From the NCBI GenBank assembly GCA_015067665.1, contig SVLZ01000003.1, forward strand, positions 1 to 64,000: 64,000 nucleotides of DNA. Direction: 5' to 3'. Below the pieces are notes generated by a model that saw nothing but the letters and a program-made list of their open reading frames with translations, made no database searches and was not told the DNA's origin. Positions 8,033 through 17,714 of this stretch are shown piece by piece. The position numbers and the translations under genes were made by a program. The number at the start of each line of letters is the position of its first letter. The first letter of the stretch is position 1. Source of the DNA: Oscillospiraceae bacterium (GTDB lineage: Bacteria > Bacillota > Clostridia > Oscillospirales > Oscillospiraceae).

Positions 8033-10264
8033 ATGAAAGGAAAGGCGTTTATATTATTACTTATTGCACTGTTGTTATTTACAGCGTGCAGTAGGGGAGA
8101 TGACCCCGGTAATCCCAGCCAACCCACGATCCCGGACAGTACAGAACAGCCTAGTACCCCGGACGGCACAAAACCTGAGAATGTGCTTACGGATATATTA
8201 GTTTCCTTGTCAAAAACTGAATTTTATGTTGGCGAAGAGGTATTGATGACGATTCAACTCCAGCCTTCGTCTGCAAGTGATAACTACATTATTTCTGTCG
8301 CGGACGAGAGCATTGCGTCTCGTTCCGGAAATAAACTCGTGGGATTAAAGCCGGGCACAACCAAATTAACAGTAAGCAGCGAAGATACAAAAATTGTTAA
8401 GGAAGTAGAGATTACAGTTTTGGAAAGATTGACGAATGTGTCTCAAAATGCATTTCTGAACTCTATTCGTGAGGATGTTTATACGAGACCGATCGTAACG
8501 GATTCTTTTGGTAGCTTTAGCGCCTCAAATAACGGAATTATTAAGGATGACTTCTTATACGAGGTAAAATATCCGGTTCCGGAAGATGGAATTGTGTACA
8601 ATGCTTCCGACTATAATATTACTTCAAATAACAAAACAAACGCGGAAAACCTACGGAATCTCCTTACAAGCCTGGAGGATGTAGAGGGGACAAAAATTAT
8701 TAAGTTCTCCGAGCCGGTTTACTATTTTTCACAGTCCATTGTAGGCTCCAATCTTGAAGATGTCTACTTTGTGGGTGAAAACAATACGAAGTTTATCTAT
8801 ACAGGCTGGTTGACCTATTTCAAGATAACTTCATCGAAAAATATACATATAAATAACATAACCTTTGATATGGATCCGTCTCCTACCATATCGGGAAATG
8901 TGCATAGCGTAGTTTATGAGGATAGCACAAAGGCCACGATCGCCATTGATGTAGATGATAACTTCGATATGACAAATCCTGCTTATGCAAACTGGAAATC
9001 AACAATGTCCGGATCCTACGCAGAATATATATATGATTCTAAGTATAAAACCTATGTTCCGGATAACAATGCCAATCTGTTTTATTCAAACGGTGTAGCT
9101 TCCGGAACAAGCGGAATATTGGATATTGTATATTCACAAAGTGACAAATTGCTTCATATTACTTTATCTAAAAAGTTTGGTGCATGCGCCTACAAAACAC
9201 CTGAAATTGGCAAGCGGGTTGCAATCGGATTTAAGGTATATGAGAGCGCAGGATTTTTGTTCACCGAATGCGAAGATACCTATATGGAATCCGTAACAAC
9301 CTATGTTGCGGCAGGTATGGGATTGCGCACGAATCTCGGAAAGAATTTGTATCTCAATCGAGTGCATTTTGTAAGAGATAATGCAACCAACAGACTTCTT
9401 ACCTGTACTGCCGATATTCTCCACACAGCAGCGCTCAAGGGTGAGTTGATTATTTCCAACTCCTATTTAGAGGGAAGCCACGATGACGCAATCAATGTGA
9501 AAACCTTCTATACAAAAATCGACAGCGTACGGTCAGAGGTTATTGAGGTTGTTCAAACACAATCTGAGGTGATCATTGGTTTTGAGGTTGGAGATGAAAT
9601 AGACATCATCAACCCCACAGGCTTTGCACCGGTGGCGAGAAGAAAGATTGTTGCAATCACAAAGATCGGAACAGTTTATCAATTGACACTGGATGAAAAA
9701 GTTTCCATTCGATACAAAGGCTTCTTGGTAGGCAACCATACCCAGGCAACAAGAATGACGCTGGAAAATACCTTGATCGCTAACAAGCGTAACAGAGGCA
9801 TTTTGTTACAGGGCAGAGAGAGCGTTATTAAAAACTGCACTTTCCAAAATGTTACAATGGGTGCGATCCAGGTGCTTGCTGTTGCTGACTCCTTCAACGA
9901 AGCGATTGCTCCGCAGAATATTGTAATTGAAAACACAAAATTCTTGCAGTGCAATTCTCCCTTAAGAGTATTCTCCTATGATGGATCCCAGCAGTCAACC
10001 ATTGGCGCGATTCGTGATGTTGAATTGCTGAATAACTATTTCTACAGCTGTTACGGAAATGAAATTTACCTCTTGGGTGTAGAGAATGCGACGATCAAAA
10101 ATAATTTGTTCGATTGCTTCTCTAACAAGACGGTTATCAGCGTTAATACATCCGGTAATGTAGCGGTAGAGAATAATTGTACGGTTTCTGCATCGGGCAT
10201 ATCCACAAAATTCCTCTATGTAGATGAAAATTCTATCAATGTAACCGAAAAAAACAATAAATGA
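8033..10264 (+). CDS. surface lipoprotein with Big_2 domain and right-handed beta-helix, 743 aa
   Basis: Lipobox FTAC with Cys19 is followed by a low-complexity Pro/Ser/Thr linker, a bacterial Ig-like (Big_2) domain at about 60-145 and a long parallel beta-helix. The helix carries repeated short beta-strand turns such as NRGILLQGRESVIKN and a conserved SHDDAINV motif (D484, D485). That Asp pair resembles catalytic motifs in beta-helical glycosidases, including the GH110 type; enzyme activity is unproven. ATG 8033 is used because TTGGAG precedes it and the signal peptide begins there; an upstream ATG at 8009 overlaps the previous stop. It is a paralogue of the next gene product. Confidence 0.8.
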   Translation: MKGKAFILLLIALLLFTACSRGDDPGNPSQPTIPDSTEQPSTPDGTKPENVLTDILVSLSKTEFYVGEEVLMTIQLQPSSASDNYIISVADESIASRSGNKLVGLKPGTTKLTVSSEDTKIVKEVEITVLERLTNVSQNAFLNSIREDVYTRPIVTDSFGSFSASNNGIIKDDFLYEVKYPVPEDGIVYNASDYNITSNNKTNAENLRNLLTSLEDVEGTKIIKFSEPVYYFSQSIVGSNLEDVYFVGENNTKFIYTGWLTYFKITSSKNIHINNITFDMDPSPTISGNVHSVVYEDSTKATIAIDVDDNFDMTNPAYANWKSTMSGSYAEYIYDSKYKTYVPDNNANLFYSNGVASGTSGILDIVYSQSDKLLHITLSKKFGACAYKTPEIGKRVAIGFKVYESAGFLFTECEDTYMESVTTYVAAGMGLRTNLGKNLYLNRVHFVRDNATNRLLTCTADILHTAALKGELIISNSYLEGSHDDAINVKTFYTKIDSVRSEVIEVVQTQSEVIIGFEVGDEIDIINPTGFAPVARRKIVAITKIGTVYQLTLDEKVSIRYKGFLVGNHTQATRMTLENTLIANKRNRGILLQGRESVIKNCTFQNVTMGAIQVLAVADSFNEAIAPQNIVIENTKFLQCNSPLRVFSYDGSQQSTIGAIRDVELLNNYFYSCYGNEIYLLGVENATIKNNLFDCFSNKTVISVNTSGNVAVENNCTVSASGISTKFLYVDENSINVTEKNNK

Positions 10265-10280
10265 AAGGAGAGGGAATGAA

Positions 10281-13244
10281 TTGAAAAAGGTAGTAAGCAT
10301 AATACTCTTGTTTGCGCTTTTGGTGCTTCCGCTGTCAGCATGCAAGCCAAATCAAAATGCTGTAGATTTTTCTGTTAGCATCAGTAAGTCTCCCATTTCC
10401 GTTAACGAAACGGCACAAATTGTTGTAACAGGCTTAGATGACACTTCTGCTCTGATGTACAGTTCTCAGAACCCGAGTGTTGCTTCGGTTAGCGATACAG
10501 GTTTGATAACAGGCTTAGCGCCTGGTGTGGCAGTATTTGAGGTGCGCCTGAATGATACTGTCAAAACGGTTCAGGTAGAGGTTAAGGACCTTACAGAGGG
10601 TGACGGCGATGAAGACAGCAAAGTATCCGCCGACGATATCGCAAACCTTCTTCTCTCCAGTCCGTTTACGCAAGAAATCAAGGATGAGGGCGCATTTGGT
10701 CTGGCGAACGCTTCCAATGTAGGCGTAATTAAGGATGAAATTGTCGAAAAATACAAGATTCCCAGTGATGCTGAATTTGATGGCGAAATCATTGTTGTAA
10801 ACAATTTGACCCTGCAGGATGTTCAGAGCGTTATGCCAAACGAAACGGAACTGACTGACTATAATAAAATCCAGTCCGCTATTTATTTGGCAAAGGAAAA
10901 GTCTCAGACGAAATCTGTAAAGGTCAAATTCGAGGGTGAATACAATGTAAACGTACAGGGCATTACAACAGCTCAGGTATTCCAGCTTGACGGCGTCAGA
11001 AATACTTATTTTGAGGGCAATGGCGCTACTATCAAGCTGAATATCACCGATTTAAAATGGTACGGCTATTTTAACGCTTCCAATTTGGAAAATGTTTACT
11101 TTCATAGCCTGAAGCTGGAATTGAGCTTAGCACCCTTCCTCACCGGTACTGTAGAGTCCTCTGATGAGGCAAACAAGAAAATCACGCTGACCGTCGATCC
11201 TGAATTCAACGTTCTGTGTGAAAAGCTTCTTGGAAACAAGAAAAGCATCCGTTCCTATGTGGAATATGACGCAAAGACGAAGGCGCCCAGAGACGGCGGT
11301 AACTTTGTTGTTGACGGATTTACGGGCTATGAGCTTAAAAAGGCCGATGACAAATATGTAATGGAGATTCAGTTTAAGAATGGAATTTCCGTGCCGAGAA
11401 AGGGAACCTATGCCTCTGTTCAGTTCACGCAGTACGACAATTATGGTTTTTCAGTTTCCAACTCTAAGGATGTGTATATTGAAAACCTTACAATGCACCA
11501 TGCTGCCGGTATGGGCCTTGTGGGCAACAGTATCGAAAACCTTTATATCAACAGATACAACTTGGTATTAAAGGAAAATAGTAATGCACTTATGACTGCA
11601 ACTGCAGATGCTTCTCACTTCTCTATGATTAGCGGCAAGTTCTACTATACCAATTCCCTGATCGAAAATTCTCATGATGATGCTTTGAATCTGAAGCACG
11701 GCTATTGGTATAAGCTTGACAGTGTCAGCGCTAAGGATAAGACATTTACCTTGACAAAATTGACATCTGCAATGCCTATGCCTAAGGTAGGTGACAAGAT
11801 TTCAATTTATAATGAGTCCACATTCGAGAGCTACAACCCGAACAGCGGCTATTATACAATTGAATCTGTGACAGCCGTAACAGGCGGCTTCCAGGTCGTT
11901 GTTAAGGAAAGACCTTCCGGCAGTGCCGGCTGGGGCAACGCAAGAGCTACCTTTATTTCCAACACACCGGAGTTCGTATTCAGAAACAACATTATTAGAA
12001 ATAAGCGCAACAGAGGCATCCTCGTTCAAGTGCCGTATGCGGTCATTGAAAATAATCTGTTTGAAAATGTCGGACACGGTTCCATTCAGGCAGCAACTGC
12101 CATGGATATTTACAATGAGGCTACACTGCCCCAGGCAACCATTATAAGAAATAATAAGTTCATCAATAACTGCTATATTAAGCCGGAGCCGCTCTACGGA
12201 GATGTTTCTGTATTTGCAAACGCAAACAACGGCAGTGTCGGTCCTGCAGGTACATTAAAGGGGATTGTTATTGAAAATAACCTCTTCGCAAAGAATGGTA
12301 ACAGCAGTATTACATTGCGTGCGACCGCCGATGCAGCAGTTAAGAATAATCTGTTCTATGAATGCAGTAGAACTTGGCCCAGCGGTAATATTTTCAACTG
12401 TCTGATCGATTTGTATAACAGCAACGGTATTCTTGTGGAGAAAAATTACAACCAAAATACCTTAGACCTTGGCTTGGTCGGCATATCCCTTCAGGGTCTG
12501 ACTACAGAAGAGTGTGTTACTTTGACAGATAATACCAATATCACTCTGCCGGGTAACGAGGACGCAGGTCCTGTAGTCAATGTCTCCAAGCTGACCTCTA
12601 CCATAACGGTCGACGGCGATCTGTCCGAATGGGACAGTGCCAATGCTGTGGATGTAGAGTTCATTGGCGCCAGCACAGCAGAAGGCGAGGAGGTTTCCCT
12701 CTCCGATATCGCAAGCTACTTTAAGATCAATAAGTTTAAGCTCGCATACAATGACGAGGGTATCTACTTTGCCTTTGACATCTACGATGACAAGCTGGAG
12801 GTCAAGACGATCAACGATTTCTGGCTCGGTGACTGTGTAGAGATCCTGATGTCCTCTGTAACAAATATGCCCAATGCAGATATGCAGGTATATAAGGAGC
12901 AGGGCGGTGTCGTGCAATTGGCTTTGGCACCGACTTGGACGAGCAGTGGCTATAAGACCCTTTCTAATGTAAGAACCAACTCCGCATATCTGGAAAACGA
13001 AAACCTGATCCAGGCAAACCTTGTCAGAACGGAAAACGGCTACAAGGGAGAGGTTTTCATTCCCTTTGCCTTTGCTCCTGACTTTAAGACAGCGATCGAT
13101 GCAGATCAGCCCATCGATATTGCCTTTATTGTTGGTGACGCAGAGAGAAGCGACATTAAGCGTGTACAGGTAGGCAATGTTCCTCACTTTGTGGAAAGCT
13201 ACAAGACAAAGACCGCAAAAATGCCCCAGTACATCTTTAATTAG
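10281..13244 (+). CDS. surface lipoprotein: Big_2, beta-helix, C-terminal CBM9-like domain, 987 aa
   Basis: It starts at TTG 10281, directly where the signal peptide begins, with AAAGGAGAGG upstream; a nearby ATG at 10276 is closed at once. Lipobox LSAC has Cys21. A Big_2 domain (about 30-105) is followed by a beta-helix of about 500 residues with SHDDALNL (D466, D467) in the same place as in the upstream paralogue. A C-terminal region from about 770 (ITVDGDLSEWDSA, then YFAFDIYDDKLEV) resembles family 9 carbohydrate-binding or DOMON-type modules. It probably binds, and possibly cleaves, a polysaccharide at the cell surface. Confidence 0.82.
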   Translation: MKKVVSIILLFALLVLPLSACKPNQNAVDFSVSISKSPISVNETAQIVVTGLDDTSALMYSSQNPSVASVSDTGLITGLAPGVAVFEVRLNDTVKTVQVEVKDLTEGDGDEDSKVSADDIANLLLSSPFTQEIKDEGAFGLANASNVGVIKDEIVEKYKIPSDAEFDGEIIVVNNLTLQDVQSVMPNETELTDYNKIQSAIYLAKEKSQTKSVKVKFEGEYNVNVQGITTAQVFQLDGVRNTYFEGNGATIKLNITDLKWYGYFNASNLENVYFHSLKLELSLAPFLTGTVESSDEANKKITLTVDPEFNVLCEKLLGNKKSIRSYVEYDAKTKAPRDGGNFVVDGFTGYELKKADDKYVMEIQFKNGISVPRKGTYASVQFTQYDNYGFSVSNSKDVYIENLTMHHAAGMGLVGNSIENLYINRYNLVLKENSNALMTATADASHFSMISGKFYYTNSLIENSHDDALNLKHGYWYKLDSVSAKDKTFTLTKLTSAMPMPKVGDKISIYNESTFESYNPNSGYYTIESVTAVTGGFQVVVKERPSGSAGWGNARATFISNTPEFVFRNNIIRNKRNRGILVQVPYAVIENNLFENVGHGSIQAATAMDIYNEATLPQATIIRNNKFINNCYIKPEPLYGDVSVFANANNGSVGPAGTLKGIVIENNLFAKNGNSSITLRATADAAVKNNLFYECSRTWPSGNIFNCLIDLYNSNGILVEKNYNQNTLDLGLVGISLQGLTTEECVTLTDNTNITLPGNEDAGPVVNVSKLTSTITVDGDLSEWDSANAVDVEFIGASTAEGEEVSLSDIASYFKINKFKLAYNDEGIYFAFDIYDDKLEVKTINDFWLGDCVEILMSSVTNMPNADMQVYKEQGGVVQLALAPTWTSSGYKTLSNVRTNSAYLENENLIQANLVRTENGYKGEVFIPFAFAPDFKTAIDADQPIDIAFIVGDAERSDIKRVQVGNVPHFVESYKTKTAKMPQYIFN

Positions 13245-13280
13245 TGCCAAAAAAATTTATATAAGAAAGGAAAAACGAAC

Positions 13281-16151
13281 ATGAAAAAGATCTTAGCAGT
13301 TCTCTTGACAATCGCGATCCTCAGCACATTGGCAGGCTGTATTGGCACACAACCTGTCGAGCCAACAGATCCTTCTACTCCGCAGGATATTGCGGTAGAA
13401 AGCATCGTATTGGCAGCCCAGTCAACCGCACTTGTTGTTGGTGAAACAACACAGTTGACTGTAACCGTAACCCCTGAAAATGCTACTGACAAGACAGTTA
13501 TCTACACTTCCGGTGATGTTGCAGTAGCTACCGTATCTGAGACTGGCCTGGTCACAGCAGTTTCTGCCGGTACCGCAACCATTACCGCAACCGTCGGCGA
13601 TAAGACCGACACCGTAGAAATCACCGTTGCAGAGCCCGCTTCCTCTGACGTTAGTGTTGAGAGCGTTGAGGTTTCTGCACAGGTCAGCAAGCTCAACCCC
13701 GAGCAGACCACGCAGCTTACAGTAAATGTATTGCCTGCAAATGCCACCAACAAGGCTGTTTCTTTCACTTCTGACAATGTTGCAGTAGCGACTGTATCCG
13801 AGACCGGTCTGGTTACAGCAGTCGGCGCAGGTACCGCAACCATTACCGTTACAACTCAGGATGGCGCAAAGACCGATACCGTTGTGATCACGGTAGAGCC
13901 TCCTGTTGCTGACCCCCTGATTAGCCTTGCGGGCGAACTCAGCTACACAGTCAATGCGGGCGAAGACCTCGTGCTTCCCACCGTTACCGCTACGGACTAT
14001 AACGGCACGGATCTGACCGCTGCCATTGAGATGGAAGATTATGATGATGCGAAGTCCATCAATCTTCAGACCAACAAGTTTAATTCCAAGATCGCCGGTC
14101 AGCACACCATCGTGTACTTTGTTTACAGCGAAGCAACGGGAAGAGAAGCAGATCTTGAGATCACTGTCGACGTTGTTCCTGCTGCTGCAGAGAGCTTTGA
14201 TGTTTCCGGTTACACCGATATCAACGCCCTGAGCAATTATGGCACCTTCAAAGAAAACTTTGAAAAGGGCGCAAGTGCCATTTTGGCTAAGCGGACCGAC
14301 TCTAACAACGCTTCCCACATTTCCGGCACCTCCGATGCGATTTCCGGCAACTCCCTGATTATTAACTTCAACAAGACTGCCGGTCATGCAGCAAATCAGG
14401 TGTTTATGAATGCCTTCGGCGATGTTTTCAAGCGCGGCGTTAAGACCACTTACACAGTCGAATTCGACTATAAGGTTATTTCCGCGAACGGCAACACCGG
14501 TGATGTATATCTCCAGCTCGGTTGGGATGGCTTTGACGGCTACAACCTGCCCTTCGTTGCTGACAGCACCGTCGGTAAGGTCAACCACTTCACAGCGAAA
14601 TTCCCCGAAACTACCGTTGCTGCCACCGGTAATGCTTGGTTCTCCTTCTTCAAGCTTTCCGGCTCCAATGATGAGTGCATCATCGCGATCGATAACATCG
14701 TGGTAAAGGCTACGGAAACCGCAGTTACTACAACCGTTATTCCCACCTCCGATCAGCTCCAGGCAGGCTTCACATACGATTGGAAGGACACCTGGTGCGG
14801 CATCGGTAACGGTGAGACCAACATCGTTAACAACATCGAAAATGAAACCGTTAAGAACGCGATCCTGGCTGACACAGAGCATTTCGGTGAAAACGTAATG
14901 CATCTCATTAATGCCGACGGACATATCGTAGCAGGTATCAATGATACCAATATGCTTCCCGGCTATGTTCTGGATGTAGAGTTCTATTTCTACTCTGTAA
15001 ATCACGGCGGTCTCCATGCCATTATGATGGTTGGCGGCGTTGGCGCGACCCAGACCCTCAATGTTGAGCATTTGGGCAACAACATCTATAAGGGTACCTT
15101 CACTTACATCGTAGGCTCCGGTGCAAACGGAATCAACATCTACGCAGCAGGTAACTCTTCCTTCGATATCTATCTGGGCAAGCTCTCTGCTAAGCTCACC
15201 GAAAAGGAAGAAGAAAAGGGTAAGACTCCTAACGGTTACCAGGCTGGTGATAGCTGGGAATTCAATTCCAGACAGTGGGGCAACGAGGATAAGGGTGGCG
15301 TAGGCACCTTTGCTTTCGACGGTAATAACGATGCGATCGCTAACGCCAATATGGGTACTGCTCCCACCAAGTTTGTCTTTACTAAGGGCAATAGCAATAT
15401 GGAATGGGCTCAGATGGGCAACAAGTTTGAGGTCGGCTATACCTACAAGATCACAGCTTACTACTACGTTTCTGAAGTAGTTAATGCAGGCAGACTTTGC
15501 TACAATTTAGATAACAGTGTATTCCTTGACATCAATGCTACTACTGCAGGTTATCATACATATGAAATTGAGTGGACCGCAACAAAGACTGTTGACTTCT
15601 TCTCCATTTACACTCCGGGCGATGGCTTCCTCGGCACGCTTTACCTCGCTGGCATCAAGATTGAGTTGATGCCCTTTGAAACCGAAAAGGCAACAGCCAA
15701 TGGTTACAAGGAAGGCGATAGCTGGGAATTCACTTCCAGACAGTGGGGCAACCAGGATAAGGGCGGCGTAGGCACATTTGCTTTCGATGACAATGCTGAC
15801 GCAATTGCCAATGCCAACATGGGCACTGCTCCTACCAAGTTTGTGTTCTCTCAGACAAATCAGAACATGGAATGGACTCAGATGGGTGGCAAGATGGAAA
15901 CTGGCCACACATATAAGATCACAATGCATTACTATGTTTCTGAAGTTACACAGGGCGGCAGACTTTGCTATAATTTCGATAATGCCGAATTTATTGGTAA
16001 CGCAGATGTAACTGTAGGTTATCATGCATACGAGCTTGAGTGGACAGCAACAAAGAATGTTGACTTCTTCTCTTTGTATGTTCCCGACGGTGGCTTCCTC
16101 GGCACCTTCTATTTGGGAAGCATTGTTGTTGAATTGGTATCTGTGAACTAA
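13281..16151 (+). CDS. surface lipoprotein with two Big_2 domains and duplicated C-terminal module, 956 aa
   Basis: The lipobox LAGC (Cys20) is followed by two tandem bacterial Ig-like domains (about 37-115 and 123-205), each with the VATVSETGLVTAV core. A further Ig-like stretch and a carbohydrate-binding-like domain (about 320-480) come next, then another beta-sandwich-like region. The last 300 residues are two copies of one module beginning NGYxxGDSWEF. No catalytic motif is recognised, so the role is probably adhesion to or binding of the glycan. It is rich in Thr and Val, and its codon use is more C-ending than in neighbouring genes, suggesting strong expression. Confidence 0.78.
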   Translation: MKKILAVLLTIAILSTLAGCIGTQPVEPTDPSTPQDIAVESIVLAAQSTALVVGETTQLTVTVTPENATDKTVIYTSGDVAVATVSETGLVTAVSAGTATITATVGDKTDTVEITVAEPASSDVSVESVEVSAQVSKLNPEQTTQLTVNVLPANATNKAVSFTSDNVAVATVSETGLVTAVGAGTATITVTTQDGAKTDTVVITVEPPVADPLISLAGELSYTVNAGEDLVLPTVTATDYNGTDLTAAIEMEDYDDAKSINLQTNKFNSKIAGQHTIVYFVYSEATGREADLEITVDVVPAAAESFDVSGYTDINALSNYGTFKENFEKGASAILAKRTDSNNASHISGTSDAISGNSLIINFNKTAGHAANQVFMNAFGDVFKRGVKTTYTVEFDYKVISANGNTGDVYLQLGWDGFDGYNLPFVADSTVGKVNHFTAKFPETTVAATGNAWFSFFKLSGSNDECIIAIDNIVVKATETAVTTTVIPTSDQLQAGFTYDWKDTWCGIGNGETNIVNNIENETVKNAILADTEHFGENVMHLINADGHIVAGINDTNMLPGYVLDVEFYFYSVNHGGLHAIMMVGGVGATQTLNVEHLGNNIYKGTFTYIVGSGANGINIYAAGNSSFDIYLGKLSAKLTEKEEEKGKTPNGYQAGDSWEFNSRQWGNEDKGGVGTFAFDGNNDAIANANMGTAPTKFVFTKGNSNMEWAQMGNKFEVGYTYKITAYYYVSEVVNAGRLCYNLDNSVFLDINATTAGYHTYEIEWTATKTVDFFSIYTPGDGFLGTLYLAGIKIELMPFETEKATANGYKEGDSWEFTSRQWGNQDKGGVGTFAFDDNADAIANANMGTAPTKFVFSQTNQNMEWTQMGGKMETGHTYKITMHYYVSEVTQGGRLCYNFDNAEFIGNADVTVGYHAYELEWTATKNVDFFSLYVPDGGFLGTFYLGSIVVELVSVN
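15231..16148 (+). repeat. intragenic tandem duplication of a binding-like module
   Basis: Copy 1 spans about 15,231-15,671 and copy 2 about 15,699-16,148. Long nearly identical DNA blocks (for example SRQWGN, KGGVGTFAFD and ANMGTAPTKFVF at matching positions) show a recent duplication of a module of about 148 residues. Confidence 0.85.
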
Positions 16152-16162
16152 ATCTTTATGGG

Positions 16163-16193
16163 GTAACTGCTAGGGATTTTCCCTAGCAGTTAC
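16163..16193 (+). other. intercistronic hairpin with 14-bp perfect stem
   Basis: The arms 16,163-16,176 and 16,180-16,193 pair perfectly over 14 bp around a 3-base loop. There is no following T-run, so it is not a classical terminator. It lies between the surface lipoprotein stop and the ribosome site of the GH127-like gene. An mRNA-stability or processing element that lowers enzyme relative to lipoprotein output is likely (inference). Confidence 0.7.
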
Positions 16194-16211
16194 CTTTAGA
16201 AGGAAGTAATT

Positions 16212-17714
16212 ATGATTAAGCTTAACGGAGAATTATTAGAAAGAATCCAAGCAAATAGGAAAAGAATTGCGGATAAGCAATATTGTGTTCCTGAGGTCTT
16301 TGCCAACGGTGGCGATTGGCCCGGCGATTGGCAGGGAAGAACGATTCTGTCTCTTGCATCCCTATACAATGCTTTAGAGGGCTTTGATAATGAGAGAAAG
16401 GGCGTTCTAAAGCAGCTTACGGATATCCTTGATGCGTTAGATAAAGAAACGAATCCGTACGGCTATTTTGGCGCGTTGCTCGATCCTGAAAAGGTGGATG
16501 AGCAGCAGATCAGCGGAAACTCCTGGTTTTTACGGGGACTTTGTGAGTCTTACCAGATTACCAAGGACGAAAAGATATTCGATAGAATTCATAGTATCAT
16601 AAATAATTATTTACTAAAGCTGTCCGATGCTTATGATAGGTATGAAATCAAAAAGCGTCATTCGGGCGAAGTGAGCGGCTGCTTAAGCGATGAAGTTGAC
16701 AATTGCTGGAAATATTCCAGCGATGTAGGCTGTGCATTTATTATGCTCGACGGTATGTCACATTGCTATGCCCTTACAAAAAATGAAGAACTGAAAAAAC
16801 TGATAGATAAGCTTGTAGATAGATTTGTAGCCACAGATTATGTGGGCCTGTCATTCCAAACGCATGCAACCTGTTCCTGCACAAGAGGAATAATCAGAAT
16901 GTATGAAAATACAGGGGATGATGCGTATCTGTCTAAGGCAATCGCAATTTTTGATAATTACTTAAACTTCGGTATGACCAAGGATTATTGCAATATAAAC
17001 TGGTTTAATAAGCCGAATTCCTGGACAGAGCCTTGTTGCATAGTGGATTCCTATATTATCGCAGCAAAGCTATATAAAATAACAAATGACCATAAGTACT
17101 TAACGATTTTGAATCGGATCTACTTAAATGCCTTGCCTGCTTCGCAAAGAAGCAACGGCGGTGCAGGGTGCAATACTTGCCTGAACGATGAAAATAATGT
17201 ATTAAAGTGTTTCCTTTACGAAGCATTTTTCTGTTGCTCTATGAGATTGTCAGAGGGCCTTAAGTGCATTGTAGAAACTATCCATACCGATAATAGATTT
17301 TTGTTCTTCTTTGAAGGACGGATAGAGACCGAGGCTTATAGTGCCGAAATTACGGGCGATGTATACAAGGATAATGAGATCGTTTTTGAAAGAAAGGACG
17401 ATAGGGATGGTTTGATTAGTTTGGCCTTCTATTTGCATAAGGACTACGATCTGCTATCAGAAAATGTGCAAAGAAACGGCAACTTTGTGACAATTTCCCT
17501 GAAGCCTTTTGAGAAAATAACCGTTGGTATTCGGAGAAGCCATCATTTGGAGGGAGATGTTTATTATCTTGGAGATAATATTCTGTTTAAGAACACCGGC
17601 GATGTTGCCAATAGTTCTCCTAAGGTCACAATTGATGGCACGCAATGCGAGTACATTATGAATTATTTGCATGTCAAAGAAGAGGATGCTGAAAAGGTGG
17701 AGCAGCGTTTATGA
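16212..17714 (+). CDS. GH127-like glycoside hydrolase (beta-L-arabinofuranosidase type), 500 aa
   Basis: A cytoplasmic protein without signal peptide that looks like an alpha/alpha-barrel enzyme. It contains WTEPC (Glu273, Cys275) and FFCCSMRL (Cys341, Cys342). This Glu-x-Cys plus Cys-Cys set matches the zinc-bound active site of GH127, in which a cysteine is the nucleophile. At 500 residues it is shorter than typical members (about 640). GH127 and related families remove L-arabinofuranose and similar sugars from plant glycans or glycopeptides. AGAAGGAAG precedes ATG 16,212. The stop overlaps the next start by four bases, so the two enzymes are translationally coupled. Confidence 0.65.
   Translation: MIKLNGELLERIQANRKRIADKQYCVPEVFANGGDWPGDWQGRTILSLASLYNALEGFDNERKGVLKQLTDILDALDKETNPYGYFGALLDPEKVDEQQISGNSWFLRGLCESYQITKDEKIFDRIHSIINNYLLKLSDAYDRYEIKKRHSGEVSGCLSDEVDNCWKYSSDVGCAFIMLDGMSHCYALTKNEELKKLIDKLVDRFVATDYVGLSFQTHATCSCTRGIIRMYENTGDDAYLSKAIAIFDNYLNFGMTKDYCNINWFNKPNSWTEPCCIVDSYIIAAKLYKITNDHKYLTILNRIYLNALPASQRSNGGAGCNTCLNDENNVLKCFLYEAFFCCSMRLSEGLKCIVETIHTDNRFLFFFEGRIETEAYSAEITGDVYKDNEIVFERKDDRDGLISLAFYLHKDYDLLSENVQRNGNFVTISLKPFEKITVGIRRSHHLEGDVYYLGDNILFKNTGDVANSSPKVTIDGTQCEYIMNYLHVKEEDAEKVEQRL

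Noticed and set aside
13422-15071. 549-codon minus-strand frame opposite the Big_2 lipoprotein
   Set aside because: Antisense shadow of a Thr/Val/Ala-rich repeat gene; Cys- and Asn-rich product with no start signal or recognisable family.
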